Source: Schumannella sp. 10F1B-5-1
Lineage (GTDB): Bacteria > Actinomycetota > Actinomycetes > Actinomycetales > Microbacteriaceae
Assembly: GCF_006517535.1 (NCBI RefSeq)
Contig: NZ_VHQH01000037.1
Coordinates: 70,958 to 134,957 of the forward strand
DNA: 64,000 nucleotides
Reading direction: 5' to 3'
Shown here: in pieces, positions 25,935 through 34,857 of the stretch
How the letters are laid out: every line of letters starts with the position of its first letter
How positions within the stretch are numbered: the first letter of the stretch is position 1
Notes under the pieces: model-generated
Databases searched by the model: none
Seen by the model: the letters and a program-made list of their open reading frames with translations, nothing else
Told to the model about the DNA's origin: nothing
Position numbers and translations under genes: made by a program

Positions 25935-28900
25935 GTGTACCTGAAGAGCCTGACCCTCAAGGGGTTCAAGTCCTTCGCGCAGCCGACCGTCTTCGCGTTC
26001 GAACCGGGCGTCACTTGCGTCGTCGGGCCCAACGGCTCGGGCAAGTCGAACGTCGTCGATGCGCTCGCCTGGGTCATGGGCGAGCAGGGCGCCAAGACCC
26101 TGCGCGGCGGCAAGATGGAGGACGTCATCTTCGCGGGCACCTCAACCCGTGGTCCCCTCGGCCGCGCCGAGGTGACGCTGACGATCGACAACAGCGACGG
26201 CGCGCTGCCGATCGAGTACGCCGAGGTGACGATCTCGCGCACCCTGTTCCGCAACGGCGGCAGCGAGTACGCGATCAACGGCCAGAACTGCCGCCTGCTC
26301 GACGTGCAGGAGCTGCTGAGCGACTCCGGCCTCGGCCGCGAGATGCACGTCATCGTCGGCCAGGGCCAGCTGGATGCGGTGCTCCACGCCTCGCCCGAAG
26401 ACCGCCGCGGTTTCATCGAAGAGGCCGCCGGCATCCTGAAGCACCGTCGCCGCAAGGAGAAGACGGTGCGCAAGCTCGACGCGATGCAGGCGAACCTGAC
26501 GCGTCTGAGCGACCTCGCGGGCGAGATCCGGCGTCAGCTGAAGCCGCTCGGCCAGCAGGCCGAGGTGGCGCGCGAGGCGCAGACGATCGCCGCGGTCGTG
26601 CGCGACGCCCGCGCCCGCCTGCTCGCCGACGAGGTCGTGACGCTGCGTCAGCAGCTCGGCGAGATGTCGAAGAGCGAGAGCGAGCGCAAGACCGAGCGCC
26701 TGGTGCTGCAGGAGCAGCTCGACCAGGCGAAGCTGCGCCAGGCCCGCCTCGAGCAGTCGATGAGCGGCGACGAGGTGGATGCGCACCGCCGTCTGGCCTT
26801 CGGGCTCGAGCAGGCGCAGGACCGCCTGCGCTCGCTGTCGTCGATGGCGACGCAGCGGCTCACCCTGCTGAGCCAGCAGTCGGAGCTGCCCGGCATGACG
26901 CAGACCGTCAGCACCGCGATGATCCAGGATGCGCGCGACGAGGCCGTGCGCCTGCAGGGCGAGGTGACGGTCGCCGAGGATGCGCTGGGCAAGTCGGGCG
27001 CCGTGACCGCGACCGCGCGCGCGAACCTCGACTCGCTCGACGAGGAGATCAGCGCCCAGAGCGCGCTCGTGTCGCAGCACGATCTCGAGCAGGCCCGCCT
27101 GGGCAGCCAGGTCGAGCTGGCGACGTCGCGCCTGACGGCCGCGCAGCAGCAGGTCGAGCGTCAGCGCACGGCCGCCGCGCAGGCCGAGGAGCGGCGCGAG
27201 CAGGCCCGCGCCGAGTTCCACGTGGTCGACGGCGACGAGGCCGCGCCCGAGGGCGACGCGCAGATCCTGGCCGAGCAGGTCACGGTCGCCGAGGCCGAGG
27301 TGCAGCGTCTCGACGACGAGGTCGACGAGCTGCGGGATGCGCTGCACGCCGCCGAGCGCGAGCGCGACGCCCTGGCAGCCCGCGTGAGCGCGCTCACGAT
27401 GGCGGCGGATTCGCGCAGCGGCTCGGGCGCGATCGCCGAGGTCGACGGCATCGGCGGGCTCGTCAGCGACGCGATCAAGGTCGAGGCCGGCTGGGAGGCG
27501 TCGATCGCCGCCGCGCTCGGCTCGCTCGCCGAAGCGGTTCTGGCCGAGAGCCGGGATGCGGCGCTCGCCGCCCTGCAGCACGTGCACGGCACCGACGCGG
27601 GCCAGGTCGAGATCGTCGTCGCCGACGCCCGCGCGATCGACGCGCCCGCGGGGCTCCCCGACGGAGCGCGGGCCGCGGTCGATCTCGTCGACGCGCCCGA
27701 CGGCATCCGGGGCCTGCTCGCCCGCGTCGTGATCGTCGACGACCTCGACGCCGCGCGCGCCGCCTGGCCGGCCCTGCGCGAGCACGACGGCGTGACGGTC
27801 ATCACGCGCGACGGCGACGTGCTCGGCGAGCACGTGCTGCGCGGCGGCACCGGCGGCGCCCGCAGCCGGCTCGAGCTGCTGGCCGAGCGCGACGACGCGC
27901 AGGAGCGCCTCGTCGAGGTCTCGACGCAGATCGAGCGCAGCGGCTTCGAGCTGGGGCAGCGCCGCGAGGCGCTCGCCACGGCCCGCACCGCCGCCCGTGA
28001 GGCCGCGACCCGGCAGAAGGAGTTCGACGCCGAGCTCGCCGCCCGCAGCGAGGCGCTCGGGCGCTCGCGCGTGCAGCTCGAGGCGGCCGAGGCCGAGGCC
28101 GAGCGTCTGAGCGACGGCATCGCCGCGCTCGCCGAGGCCGTGCGCGAGGCCGAGAAGGCCGCCGAGCGCGCGACCAGCGCCCACGACGAGCACGCCGCGA
28201 CGCCCCGCCCGATCCTGGATGTGTCGGCTCGCGACGGCATGCTCGCCGAGCTGGAGGAGGCCCGTCAGCGCGAGGTCGAGCTGCGCGTCACGCTCGAGAC
28301 CGCCCGCGAGCGCGTGCGCGCCCAGCACGCCACCGCCGAGCAGCTGCAGAAGCAGCTCGAGGCCGAGCGTGCCGCCGCCGAGGAGGCCGCCCGCGTCGCC
28401 GTGCTGCGCCGCCGCCAGATCGAGACCGCATCCTCGGTGCTCGCCGCGCTGCCGCCCGCGATCGACGTCGCCGACCGCTCCGTCGCCGAGGCCCGCGCGC
28501 AGCTCGCCGTCGCCGAGCGCGAGCGCGCCGAGCAGAACGAGGAGCTGAGCGGGCTGCGCTCGGCCGAGTCGGGCCTGCGTGAGAAGCTCGCAGGACTCAA
28601 CGAGAACGTGCACAGCCTCGAGATGCAGGCCTACGAGAAGAAGCTGCACCTGTCGCAGCTGCTCGAGCGCGCCGCCGGCGAGCTCGGCCTCGATGAAGAC
28701 GTGCTGGTCGCCGAGTACGGGCCCGAGGTGCCGGTTCCGGTGGATGTCGTGGTGGCGGCTTCGGCGTCGCAGAAGACCGCAGAGAGCGATGCGGAACGGG
28801 AGACTGCCGAGCCCGAGCAGGAGCCCGAGCCCGAGCTCGACGTCGATGCGCCCGTCGAGGCTACCGGCGGTGCCGCCCCCGTCCGCGGCATCCCCTTCAT

Positions 28901-29597
28901 CCGCCGCGAGCAGCAGACCCGCCTCGCCGCCGCCGAGCGCAAGCTCGGCCTGCTCGGCCGGGTCAACCCGCTCGCGCTCGAGGAGTTCGCCGCCCTCGAG
29001 CAGCGCCACAAGTTCCTGACCGACCAGCTCGCCGATCTCACCAAGACCCGCAAGGACCTGATGACGATCATCGAGGAGATCGACGAGAAGATGCAGGACA
29101 TCTTCGCGTCGGCCTTCGACGACACGAAGGCGGCGTTCAACCGCGTCTTCCCGATCCTGTTCCCGGGCGGCACCGGCAGCATCCTGCTCACGAACCCGGA
29201 TGACATGCTCACGACCGGCATCGAGGTCACGGTCAAGCCGGCGGGCAAGAAGATCGAGCGGCTGTCGCTGCTCTCGGGCGGTGAGCGCTCGCTGGCCGCG
29301 GTCGCGCTGCTGATCGCGATCTTCAAGGCCCGCCCCAGCCCGTTCTACATCATGGACGAGGTCGAGGCCGCCCTCGACGACGCCAACCTCGGCCGCCTGC
29401 TGACGATCTTCGACGACCTGCGCCAGAGCTCGCAGCTCATCGTCATCACGCACCAGAAGCGCACGATGGAGATCGCCGACGCGCTCTACGGCGTCAGCAT
29501 GCGCCAAGACGGCGTGAGCGCCGTCGTCGGCCAGCGCGTGCAGACCGAGGCCGAGCGCGAGAAGGCCCGCGCCGAGCTCGGCCGCGACCTCGACTGA
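25935..29597 (+). CDS. smc: Chromosome segregation protein SMC
   Basis: This 1220-aa SMC ATPase of the bacterial condensin organises and segregates the chromosome. It starts MYLKSLTLKGFKSFAQPT; Walker A GPNGSGKSN is at ~31-39. Two long coiled coils flank a hinge (~500-660). The C-terminal head has LLSGGERSL at ~1110-1118 and Walker B FYIMDEVEAALDD at ~1137-1149. An acidic Glu/Pro-rich insert at ~955-975 precedes the C-terminal head. Start is GTG with GGGAG upstream. It stands apart from rnc-mutM, which it often follows directly in relatives, because ~6 kb of accessory genes intervene. Confidence 0.97.
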   Translation: MYLKSLTLKGFKSFAQPTVFAFEPGVTCVVGPNGSGKSNVVDALAWVMGEQGAKTLRGGKMEDVIFAGTSTRGPLGRAEVTLTIDNSDGALPIEYAEVTISRTLFRNGGSEYAINGQNCRLLDVQELLSDSGLGREMHVIVGQGQLDAVLHASPEDRRGFIEEAAGILKHRRRKEKTVRKLDAMQANLTRLSDLAGEIRRQLKPLGQQAEVAREAQTIAAVVRDARARLLADEVVTLRQQLGEMSKSESERKTERLVLQEQLDQAKLRQARLEQSMSGDEVDAHRRLAFGLEQAQDRLRSLSSMATQRLTLLSQQSELPGMTQTVSTAMIQDARDEAVRLQGEVTVAEDALGKSGAVTATARANLDSLDEEISAQSALVSQHDLEQARLGSQVELATSRLTAAQQQVERQRTAAAQAEERREQARAEFHVVDGDEAAPEGDAQILAEQVTVAEAEVQRLDDEVDELRDALHAAERERDALAARVSALTMAADSRSGSGAIAEVDGIGGLVSDAIKVEAGWEASIAAALGSLAEAVLAESRDAALAALQHVHGTDAGQVEIVVADARAIDAPAGLPDGARAAVDLVDAPDGIRGLLARVVIVDDLDAARAAWPALREHDGVTVITRDGDVLGEHVLRGGTGGARSRLELLAERDDAQERLVEVSTQIERSGFELGQRREALATARTAAREAATRQKEFDAELAARSEALGRSRVQLEAAEAEAERLSDGIAALAEAVREAEKAAERATSAHDEHAATPRPILDVSARDGMLAELEEARQREVELRVTLETARERVRAQHATAEQLQKQLEAERAAAEEAARVAVLRRRQIETASSVLAALPPAIDVADRSVAEARAQLAVAERERAEQNEELSGLRSAESGLREKLAGLNENVHSLEMQAYEKKLHLSQLLERAAGELGLDEDVLVAEYGPEVPVPVDVVVAASASQKTAESDAERETAEPEQEPEPELDVDAPVEATGGAAPVRGIPFIRREQQTRLAAAERKLGLLGRVNPLALEEFAALEQRHKFLTDQLADLTKTRKDLMTIIEEIDEKMQDIFASAFDDTKAAFNRVFPILFPGGTGSILLTNPDDMLTTGIEVTVKPAGKKIERLSLLSGGERSLAAVALLIAIFKARPSPFYIMDEVEAALDDANLGRLLTIFDDLRQSSQLIVITHQKRTMEIADALYGVSMRQDGVSAVVGQRVQTEAEREKARAELGRDLD

Positions 29598-29633
29598 GCG
29601 CGCGACCGCGCCTCGACACGGCATCATGACGGC

Positions 29634-30887
29634 ATGAGCCTCGATCGCGAGACCCGCCCCCTGCCCGGCGTGGCCGGCCGCATGCGCCGGATGCTCGGCC
29701 GCGACCCGCACGAGTCCGAGCGCGCGGCGACCCCGCTCGAGCTGCTGTTCGATCTCGCGTTCGTCGTCGCCTTCGGCATCGCGGGCGAGCAGATGGCGCA
29801 CGCGCTCGCCGAGGGGCACCTCTCGACGGCACTCGGCGGCTTCGGCTTCGGGATGTTCGCGATCGTCTGGGCCTGGATCAACTTCTCCTGGTTCGCCTCG
29901 GCCTTCGACACCGACGACTGGGTCTACCGGCTCACGACGATGGTGCAGATGGTCGGCGTCGTGATCCTGGCGCTCGGGCTCTCGGACGTCTTCCACTCGC
30001 TCGACGAGGGCCACAGCGTCGACAACACGGTCGTCGTCGCCGGCTACATCGTCATGCGCGTCGCGATGGTCGCGCAGTGGCTGCGCCTCGCCGCCCAGTC
30101 GCCCGAGCATCGCGGCACCGCGCTGACCTATGCGGTGGCGATCGCGATCGCCCAGGTCGGCTGGATCGCGCTCGCCGCGCTGCACCTCGAGCTCACCCCG
30201 ACCCTGATCGGCATGATCGTGCTCTACCTGGTCGAGCTGGCCGGGCCCGTGATCAGCGAGCGCCGCGCATCCACGCCCTGGCACCCGCATCACATCGCCG
30301 AGCGCTACGGACTGCTCGCGCTCATCGCCCTCGGCGAGGGCGTGCTCGGCACGGTTGCGGCCGTGCAGCCGATCATCGAGGAGCAGGGCTGGTCGGGCGA
30401 CGCGATCGTGCTCGTCACGGCCGGCGTCGTGCTCACCTTCGGCCTGTGGTGGGCGTACTTCGCGGTGCCGTTCGGCGACCTGCTGCACCGGAAGCGCAGC
30501 GGCGCCTTCGCCTTCGGGTACCTGCACATCATCGTGTTCGCGGCGATCGCCGCTGTCGGCGCGGGGCTTCACGTCGGCGCCTACGTGATCGAGGGCGAGG
30601 CGCACGTCGGCTACGGCGCGGCCGTGCGGGCGGTCGCGATCCCCGTCGCGATCTTCCTGATCGGCTACCTGGCGATCGCCGACATCCTCACGCGCCGGGT
30701 GTCGCCCGCTCAGCTCGGGATGCTCGCCCTCGCCGTCGGCGTGCTCGTGCTGGCCGTGGCGCTCTCGGAGACCGGCACGCCCTTCGCGCTCGACATCCTG
30801 CTCGTCGCCGCGGCGCCGTGGATCGTCGTGATCGGCTCCGAGACCTTCGGGCGCCGGCACCTGGAGCGGCACCTGGCGGCTTCGTAG
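29634..30887 (+). CDS. Low temperature requirement protein A (LtrA) family
   Basis: This 417-aa membrane protein has about twelve hydrophobic segments and the LtrA signature ATPLELLFDLAFVVAF at ~38-53 plus FSWFASAFDTDDWVYRL at ~83-99. The family was named from a Listeria gene needed for growth in the cold; its biochemical role is unknown. It starts 37 bp after smc with CATCAT 6 nt before the ATG, a weak -10 look-alike. It is convergent with the serine hydrolase gene. Confidence 0.88.
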   Translation: MSLDRETRPLPGVAGRMRRMLGRDPHESERAATPLELLFDLAFVVAFGIAGEQMAHALAEGHLSTALGGFGFGMFAIVWAWINFSWFASAFDTDDWVYRLTTMVQMVGVVILALGLSDVFHSLDEGHSVDNTVVVAGYIVMRVAMVAQWLRLAAQSPEHRGTALTYAVAIAIAQVGWIALAALHLELTPTLIGMIVLYLVELAGPVISERRASTPWHPHHIAERYGLLALIALGEGVLGTVAAVQPIIEEQGWSGDAIVLVTAGVVLTFGLWWAYFAVPFGDLLHRKRSGAFAFGYLHIIVFAAIAAVGAGLHVGAYVIEGEAHVGYGAAVRAVAIPVAIFLIGYLAIADILTRRVSPAQLGMLALAVGVLVLAVALSETGTPFALDILLVAAAPWIVVIGSETFGRRHLERHLAAS

Positions 30888-30897
30888 GCCGGGCAGA

Positions 30898-32445
30898 TCA
30901 GGCGGGGCGGCCCACGAGCGTCGCGAGCTCGTGCGCACCGAACCAGCCGTGCATCCACGCCCCGATGCGCACGGTGCCGTCGTCGGCGACCGCGAGGCGC
31001 GCGGTGAGCGTCTGCGGCGTCGCCGTGAGGTGGATGCGCAGCAGCCACGAGTCGCCGATCCACGCCGCGCTGGCCGCGGCGGGCGTCGGCGCCCCGCCCT
31101 GCGTGAGGGAACCCGCGAGCGCGGACTCGGGATTCTCGGCCCAGGCGCCGGAGCCGATGCGCAGGGTCTCGGTGCGGGTCTCGGTCTCGATCGTCATCGT
31201 CCAGCCGCCGGTCTCGTCGGCATCGATCCGCAGTGCGCGCAGTCCGGCCGGCCCCGCCTCGACCTCGACGCGTCGACCGAGCAGGCGCGCGGCTGCGGGG
31301 GAGGAGCTCGCGCCGTGCTGCGGCGGCAGCGTGAGCGCGGCGAGCTGCGCCCTCAGGCGAGCCTGCGCATCCACACCGCCGGCGGCGACGGCGGTGCTCG
31401 TGGCGCCGCCGATGCCCGGCGTGTCGAACCCCGGCAGCAGGTGCTGCCACACCGCGTCGAGCACGGCCGCCATGTCGTCGAGTCCGGCTGTCGTGACGAT
31501 GACCGCGTCAAGCTCGGGCAGCGCGACGATGAACTGCCCGAAGGCGCCGTCGGCACGGCAGGCGCCGTGCGAGGTCTGCCAGAACTGGAAGCCGTAGCCG
31601 AGCTCCCAGTCGCCGAGGGGTGCACCAGGATCCGACGGAACCGCCATCGTCTCCACATGCCACGACGTCGCCTCGTCGATCCACGCCGCGTCGACCAGCT
31701 GCCGGCCGTTCCACGATCCGCGCTGCAGCAGCAGCTGCCCGAGCAGAGCCAGCTCCTCGGTGCGCAGGTGCAGTCCGCTGCCGCCGAAGTCGACGCCGTC
31801 GGCGCTCGCATCCCACTCGCGCGTCGTGATGCCGAGGGGCTCGAACAGGCGCGGGGCGACCCAGTCGAGCAGCCGCTCGCCGGTCAGCCGCTGGATGATC
31901 GCCGACACCAGGAAGGTCGAGCCGGTCGAGTAGACGAACCGCTCACCGGGCTCGTGGTCGAGCGGCTCGTTCAGCACGAAGCGCACCCCGTCGGCGATCG
32001 CACCGGAGCGCACGCCGTCGAAGTCGGGCTCCGCGCATCCGCGGGTCATCGTCAGCAGGTGCCGCACGGTCAGCCGGCGCTGCCGGGCGCTCGGCTCGGC
32101 CGGCGCGTGGTCGGGCAGCAGGTCGAGCACGGCGTCGTCGAGGTCGAACAGGCCCTCGTCGAGGGCGATGCCGACCGCGAGCGCCGTGACGCTCTTGCTG
32201 ACCGAGTTGAGCGTGTGCGGCAGCTCGGCGCGATACGGCGCCCACCATCCCTCGGCCACGACGTGCCCGTGCCGCACGAGCATCAGGCTGTGCACGGCCC
32301 CGGCCTGACCCGAGCCGGCGTCGCCGCCGCCGATGCGGCCCAGGGCGGATGCCAGCGCGGCGATCGCGCTCGGGTCGACTCCCTGCGCGGCCGGGGCCGA
32401 GCGGGGAAGCGAACCCGGGCGGGTCGTCGGTGCGGCGTCGGTCAG
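30898..32445 (-). CDS. Serine hydrolase, class C beta-lactamase-like
   Basis: This serine-reactive hydrolase has the nucleophile motif SVSK in HTLNSVSKSVTAL at ~90, a later Tyr region with RFVYSTGSTF, and a final ~130-residue beta domain. Class C-like members are esterases, peptidases or D-stereospecific amidases; no signal peptide is visible. The start is unusual. Homologous sequence (APAAQGVDPSAIAAL) begins well before the first normal in-frame start, GTG ~32298. The only sensible upstream initiator is CTG 32445, whose CTGA overlaps the stop of the preceding phosphatase gene and which has GAGG 7 nt ahead. With CTG the protein is 515 aa. It is last in a three-gene operon. Confidence 0.75.
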   Translation of the reverse strand: MTDAAPTTRPGSLPRSAPAAQGVDPSAIAALASALGRIGGGDAGSGQAGAVHSLMLVRHGHVVAEGWWAPYRAELPHTLNSVSKSVTALAVGIALDEGLFDLDDAVLDLLPDHAPAEPSARQRRLTVRHLLTMTRGCAEPDFDGVRSGAIADGVRFVLNEPLDHEPGERFVYSTGSTFLVSAIIQRLTGERLLDWVAPRLFEPLGITTREWDASADGVDFGGSGLHLRTEELALLGQLLLQRGSWNGRQLVDAAWIDEATSWHVETMAVPSDPGAPLGDWELGYGFQFWQTSHGACRADGAFGQFIVALPELDAVIVTTAGLDDMAAVLDAVWQHLLPGFDTPGIGGATSTAVAAGGVDAQARLRAQLAALTLPPQHGASSSPAAARLLGRRVEVEAGPAGLRALRIDADETGGWTMTIETETRTETLRIGSGAWAENPESALAGSLTQGGAPTPAAASAAWIGDSWLLRIHLTATPQTLTARLAVADDGTVRIGAWMHGWFGAHELATLVGRPA

Positions 32446-33038
32446 GAGGCCACCTCGACGGCGGCGCCGTTGACGGTGAGCACGGTCGCGGCGCTGGGCC
32501 GGTCGGCGCTGCGCGCGTCGTCGCCGATCTCGACGAGCGACACCGTCGCGTTCTCGATCGTGTCGACCTTGTAGCCCACGATGTCCGAGAGCGTGTAGCG
32601 GATGATCGTGCCGTGGCAGACGACGATGACGTCCTGCCCCGGGTGGTCGGCGCCGATGCGGGCCAGCGCGCGGTGGCCGCGCTCGACGACCGAGTCGAGG
32701 GTCTCGACGCTCGGCTCGCTCTTGCCCGGCCACAGGCGCTCGACCTCGCTCTCGGTCACGCCCTCGAGCACGCCGTAGTCGCGCTCGATCAGCTCGTCGT
32801 AGGTTCCGCCGAGCGGCACGCCGAGCTCTTCGGCCACGATCTCGGCCGTCACCCGCGCGCGGGCGAGCGGCGAGCTGACCACGACCGACCAGGCGACGCC
32901 CGCGTCGCGCAGCACCGCCACCGCATCCTGGGCCTGACCGCGGCCGGTCGCGTTGAGCGGGGTGTCGCTCGAGCCCTGCAGCAGACCCTGCAGGTTCCAG
33001 TCGGTCTGACCGTGGCGGATCAGCGCGAGCGTCGTCAC
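32442..33038 (-). CDS. Histidine phosphatase family protein (second of a tandem pair)
   Basis: This 198-aa phosphoglycerate-mutase-like phosphatase has the catalytic LIRHGQTDWN at ~6-15, the Glu motif DYGVLEGVTE at ~82-91 and the second His in VVCHGTIIRY at ~148-157. It resembles its upstream neighbour along the whole length, so the pair arose by duplication. Start GTG overlaps the neighbour's stop (GTGA). Substrate unknown; such enzymes dephosphorylate small metabolites or act as cobalamin or trehalose phosphatases. Confidence 0.88.
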   Translation of the reverse strand: MTTLALIRHGQTDWNLQGLLQGSSDTPLNATGRGQAQDAVAVLRDAGVAWSVVVSSPLARARVTAEIVAEELGVPLGGTYDELIERDYGVLEGVTESEVERLWPGKSEPSVETLDSVVERGHRALARIGADHPGQDVIVVCHGTIIRYTLSDIVGYKVDTIENATVSLVEIGDDARSADRPSAATVLTVNGAAVEVAS

Positions 33039-33628
33039 GCCGACTCGACCTCGAGCTCGACCACCAGCGGCTCGCCGCCGAAGGTGTGCACGACCCAGCC
33101 GTTCTCGCCGGCGCTCAGTCGCGACGCCGAGGCGTTGGGCAGGAACCCGAGCTCCTGGCCGCTGAGCTCCATCAGCACGGTGCGGATGATCGTGCCGTGC
33201 GCGGCGACGATCACGTCCTGTCCGGCGAAGTCGTCGGCGACCTGCTCCAGCGCGCCCAGCGCCCGCACCTTCAGCAGGGCGTCGCTCTCGCGGCCCTTCG
33301 GGTCGCGGTTCGGCCAGCGGCGCAGGGCCTCCTCGACCGCGACGCCCTCCGCGTCGCCGAAGTGCTGCTCGAACCACTGCGGGTAGGTGCGCACGAACGG
33401 CACCTCGAGGCGCGCGGCGATGATCTCGCCGGTCTCGCGGGCGCGGATCGCGCTCGAGCTGACGACGGCGGCCCAGTCGTGCTCGCCGGCGGCGCGCTCG
33501 GCGACGAAGAGCTCGGCCGCGTCGCGGGCCTGCTGACGCCCGGTGTCGTTGAGGGGGATGTCGCTCGAGCCCTGCATGCGGTGGGCGGCGTTCCAGTCGG
33601 TCTCTCCGTGGCGGACGAGTGCGATCAC
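33035..33628 (-). CDS. Histidine phosphatase family protein (first of a tandem pair)
   Basis: This 197-aa PGM-like phosphatase has LVRHGETDWN at ~4-13, the Glu region HFGDAEGVAVE at ~88-98 and VAAHGTIIR at ~146-154. Start is GTG with AAGGAGA ~8 nt ahead on the minus strand, a strong ribosome-binding site, so it heads the phosphatase-phosphatase-hydrolase operon. Paralogous to the next gene; GTGA overlap between them. Confidence 0.88.
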   Translation of the reverse strand: MIALVRHGETDWNAAHRMQGSSDIPLNDTGRQQARDAAELFVAERAAGEHDWAAVVSSSAIRARETGEIIAARLEVPFVRTYPQWFEQHFGDAEGVAVEEALRRWPNRDPKGRESDALLKVRALGALEQVADDFAGQDVIVAAHGTIIRTVLMELSGQELGFLPNASASRLSAGENGWVVHTFGGEPLVVELEVESA

Positions 33629-33721
33629 GTGGATGTCTCCTTCAAGTCACCCCATTCTCCCGGATGCGCGGTGAACGGTTGCCGGGAGGCGCGTGAACGG
33701 GGCTCTCGGCGCTCGCGCTCG

Positions 33722-34339
33722 TCAACGCTCGGTGCGGCCCGCCGCGAGCCGCACCGCCACGATGCGCGCGAGCGCCCGCAGCTGCACGATCCCCGCGATG
33801 AGCAGCGGGATGCCGAACACGGCGAAGGCGGCGCCGAGCGCGGGATCCCGCACGGCCACGGCTGCGCTCGCCGCGCCGGTGAGGCCCAGCACGACGCACA
33901 CGATCCCGCCCACGGCCCGCCAGAACACGAAGGGCTCGAAGGCGAACAGCCGCGCGGCGTCGGGGTCGTCGGCGCCGAGGCCGCGCAGTGAGCCGTAGCG
34001 GCGCATCCACCACTCCCAGGCGCGGACCATGCGCGCGTTCGACCAGGCCAGCAGCGCCAGGAGCAGCGCGGGGAGCAGCTGCAGCGCGAGTGCGCCGGCG
34101 ACGCCCGAGATCGCGCTGAGCAGCAGAGTCGCGATGCTGAGCGCCAGGGCGACGGCGCCGAGCAGCACCCGCCGCATCCCGAGCCCGCGATGCAGCAGCC
34201 GGATCGCCGCGAGCGCATCGGCCGGTGCGCCCGCGTGCCGCTCGGCGGCCTCCACGACCGCCTCGACCCGGCGCGGCACCGGCGCGGTGCCGGCGCGGCG
34301 TGCAGCGCGCCCTGCGGCGTCGTCGGCGTCGGGGATCAT
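33722..34339 (-). CDS. Membrane protein with FEPFVFWR motif, end of toxin operon
   Basis: This 205-aa protein has four hydrophobic segments (~57-78, 82-103, 141-163, 166-190) and a cytoplasmic N-terminus of ~50 residues. FEPFVFWR sits at ~134-141 before the second helical pair. The same arrangement and FEPYLFWR occur in the 208-aa protein at the other end of the operon (36872-37498), so the two are paralogs. No family recognised. It is 65 bp downstream of the putative immunity gene, on the same strand; ATG 34339 is the best placed start. A role with toxin secretion or immunity is inferred from position only. Confidence 0.7.
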   Translation of the reverse strand: MIPDADDAAGRAARRAGTAPVPRRVEAVVEAAERHAGAPADALAAIRLLHRGLGMRRVLLGAVALALSIATLLLSAISGVAGALALQLLPALLLALLAWSNARMVRAWEWWMRRYGSLRGLGADDPDAARLFAFEPFVFWRAVGGIVCVVLGLTGAASAAVAVRDPALGAAFAVFGIPLLIAGIVQLRALARIVAVRLAAGRTER

Positions 34340-34404
34340 TCCGTCACTGCAGGCGGGCGGGTGCGCGAGATCATGCCGAGCGGATCCGGATTCGGAGGGG
34401 ATGA

Positions 34405-34857
34405 TCAGCTCGTGTGCTCGAACGCGGCGAGCACGGCGGTGCCGACCTGCGCCGCGTCGTCGAGCATGAACTCCACTCGGTGCTCCAGCAGCGGGGTCAT
34501 CCCGGCCGCCGTGCCGCCGTTCTGCTCGGGCGTGACCTTGATGAGCCCTGGCGTTCCCTCGGTGACGATGAACACCGACACCGAGCGCAGTCCGCGGATG
34601 TACTGCGCGTAATCGTCGAAGCCGAACTCGTCGAGAAGCGGCTTCGCCGGCGTCGAATCCCGCGTCAGCGGCGGCAGATCGTCGCGCGAGCGGTGCATCG
34701 CCGCGATCACGGCGGCGCCCAGGGCCTCGGCGCCGGACCCGGCCGGCAGACGGGTGATCGGTCCGTCGAGCACCCACGGGCCGCCGGCCCGGGACTCGGT
34801 CATGACGACGTACTCGCCGTCGGGGCGGCGATCGACGCTGGCGAGCTGGCGTTTCAT
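34405..34857 (-). CDS. Putative immunity protein for the adjacent toxin
   Basis: This 150-aa soluble acidic protein has the pattern SRDDLPPLTRDSTP then LLDEFGFDDYAQYIRGLRSV, which resembles immunity proteins of contact-dependent inhibition toxins (CdiI type). It starts exactly at the toxin stop (4-bp ATGA overlap), the standard position for an immunity gene, so that it is always made with the toxin. No membrane segment. The family assignment is from memory of the pattern and is moderate; the position is the stronger argument. Confidence 0.65.
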   Translation of the reverse strand: MKRQLASVDRRPDGEYVVMTESRAGGPWVLDGPITRLPAGSGAEALGAAVIAAMHRSRDDLPPLTRDSTPAKPLLDEFGFDDYAQYIRGLRSVSVFIVTEGTPGLIKVTPEQNGGTAAGMTPLLEHRVEFMLDDAAQVGTAVLAAFEHTS

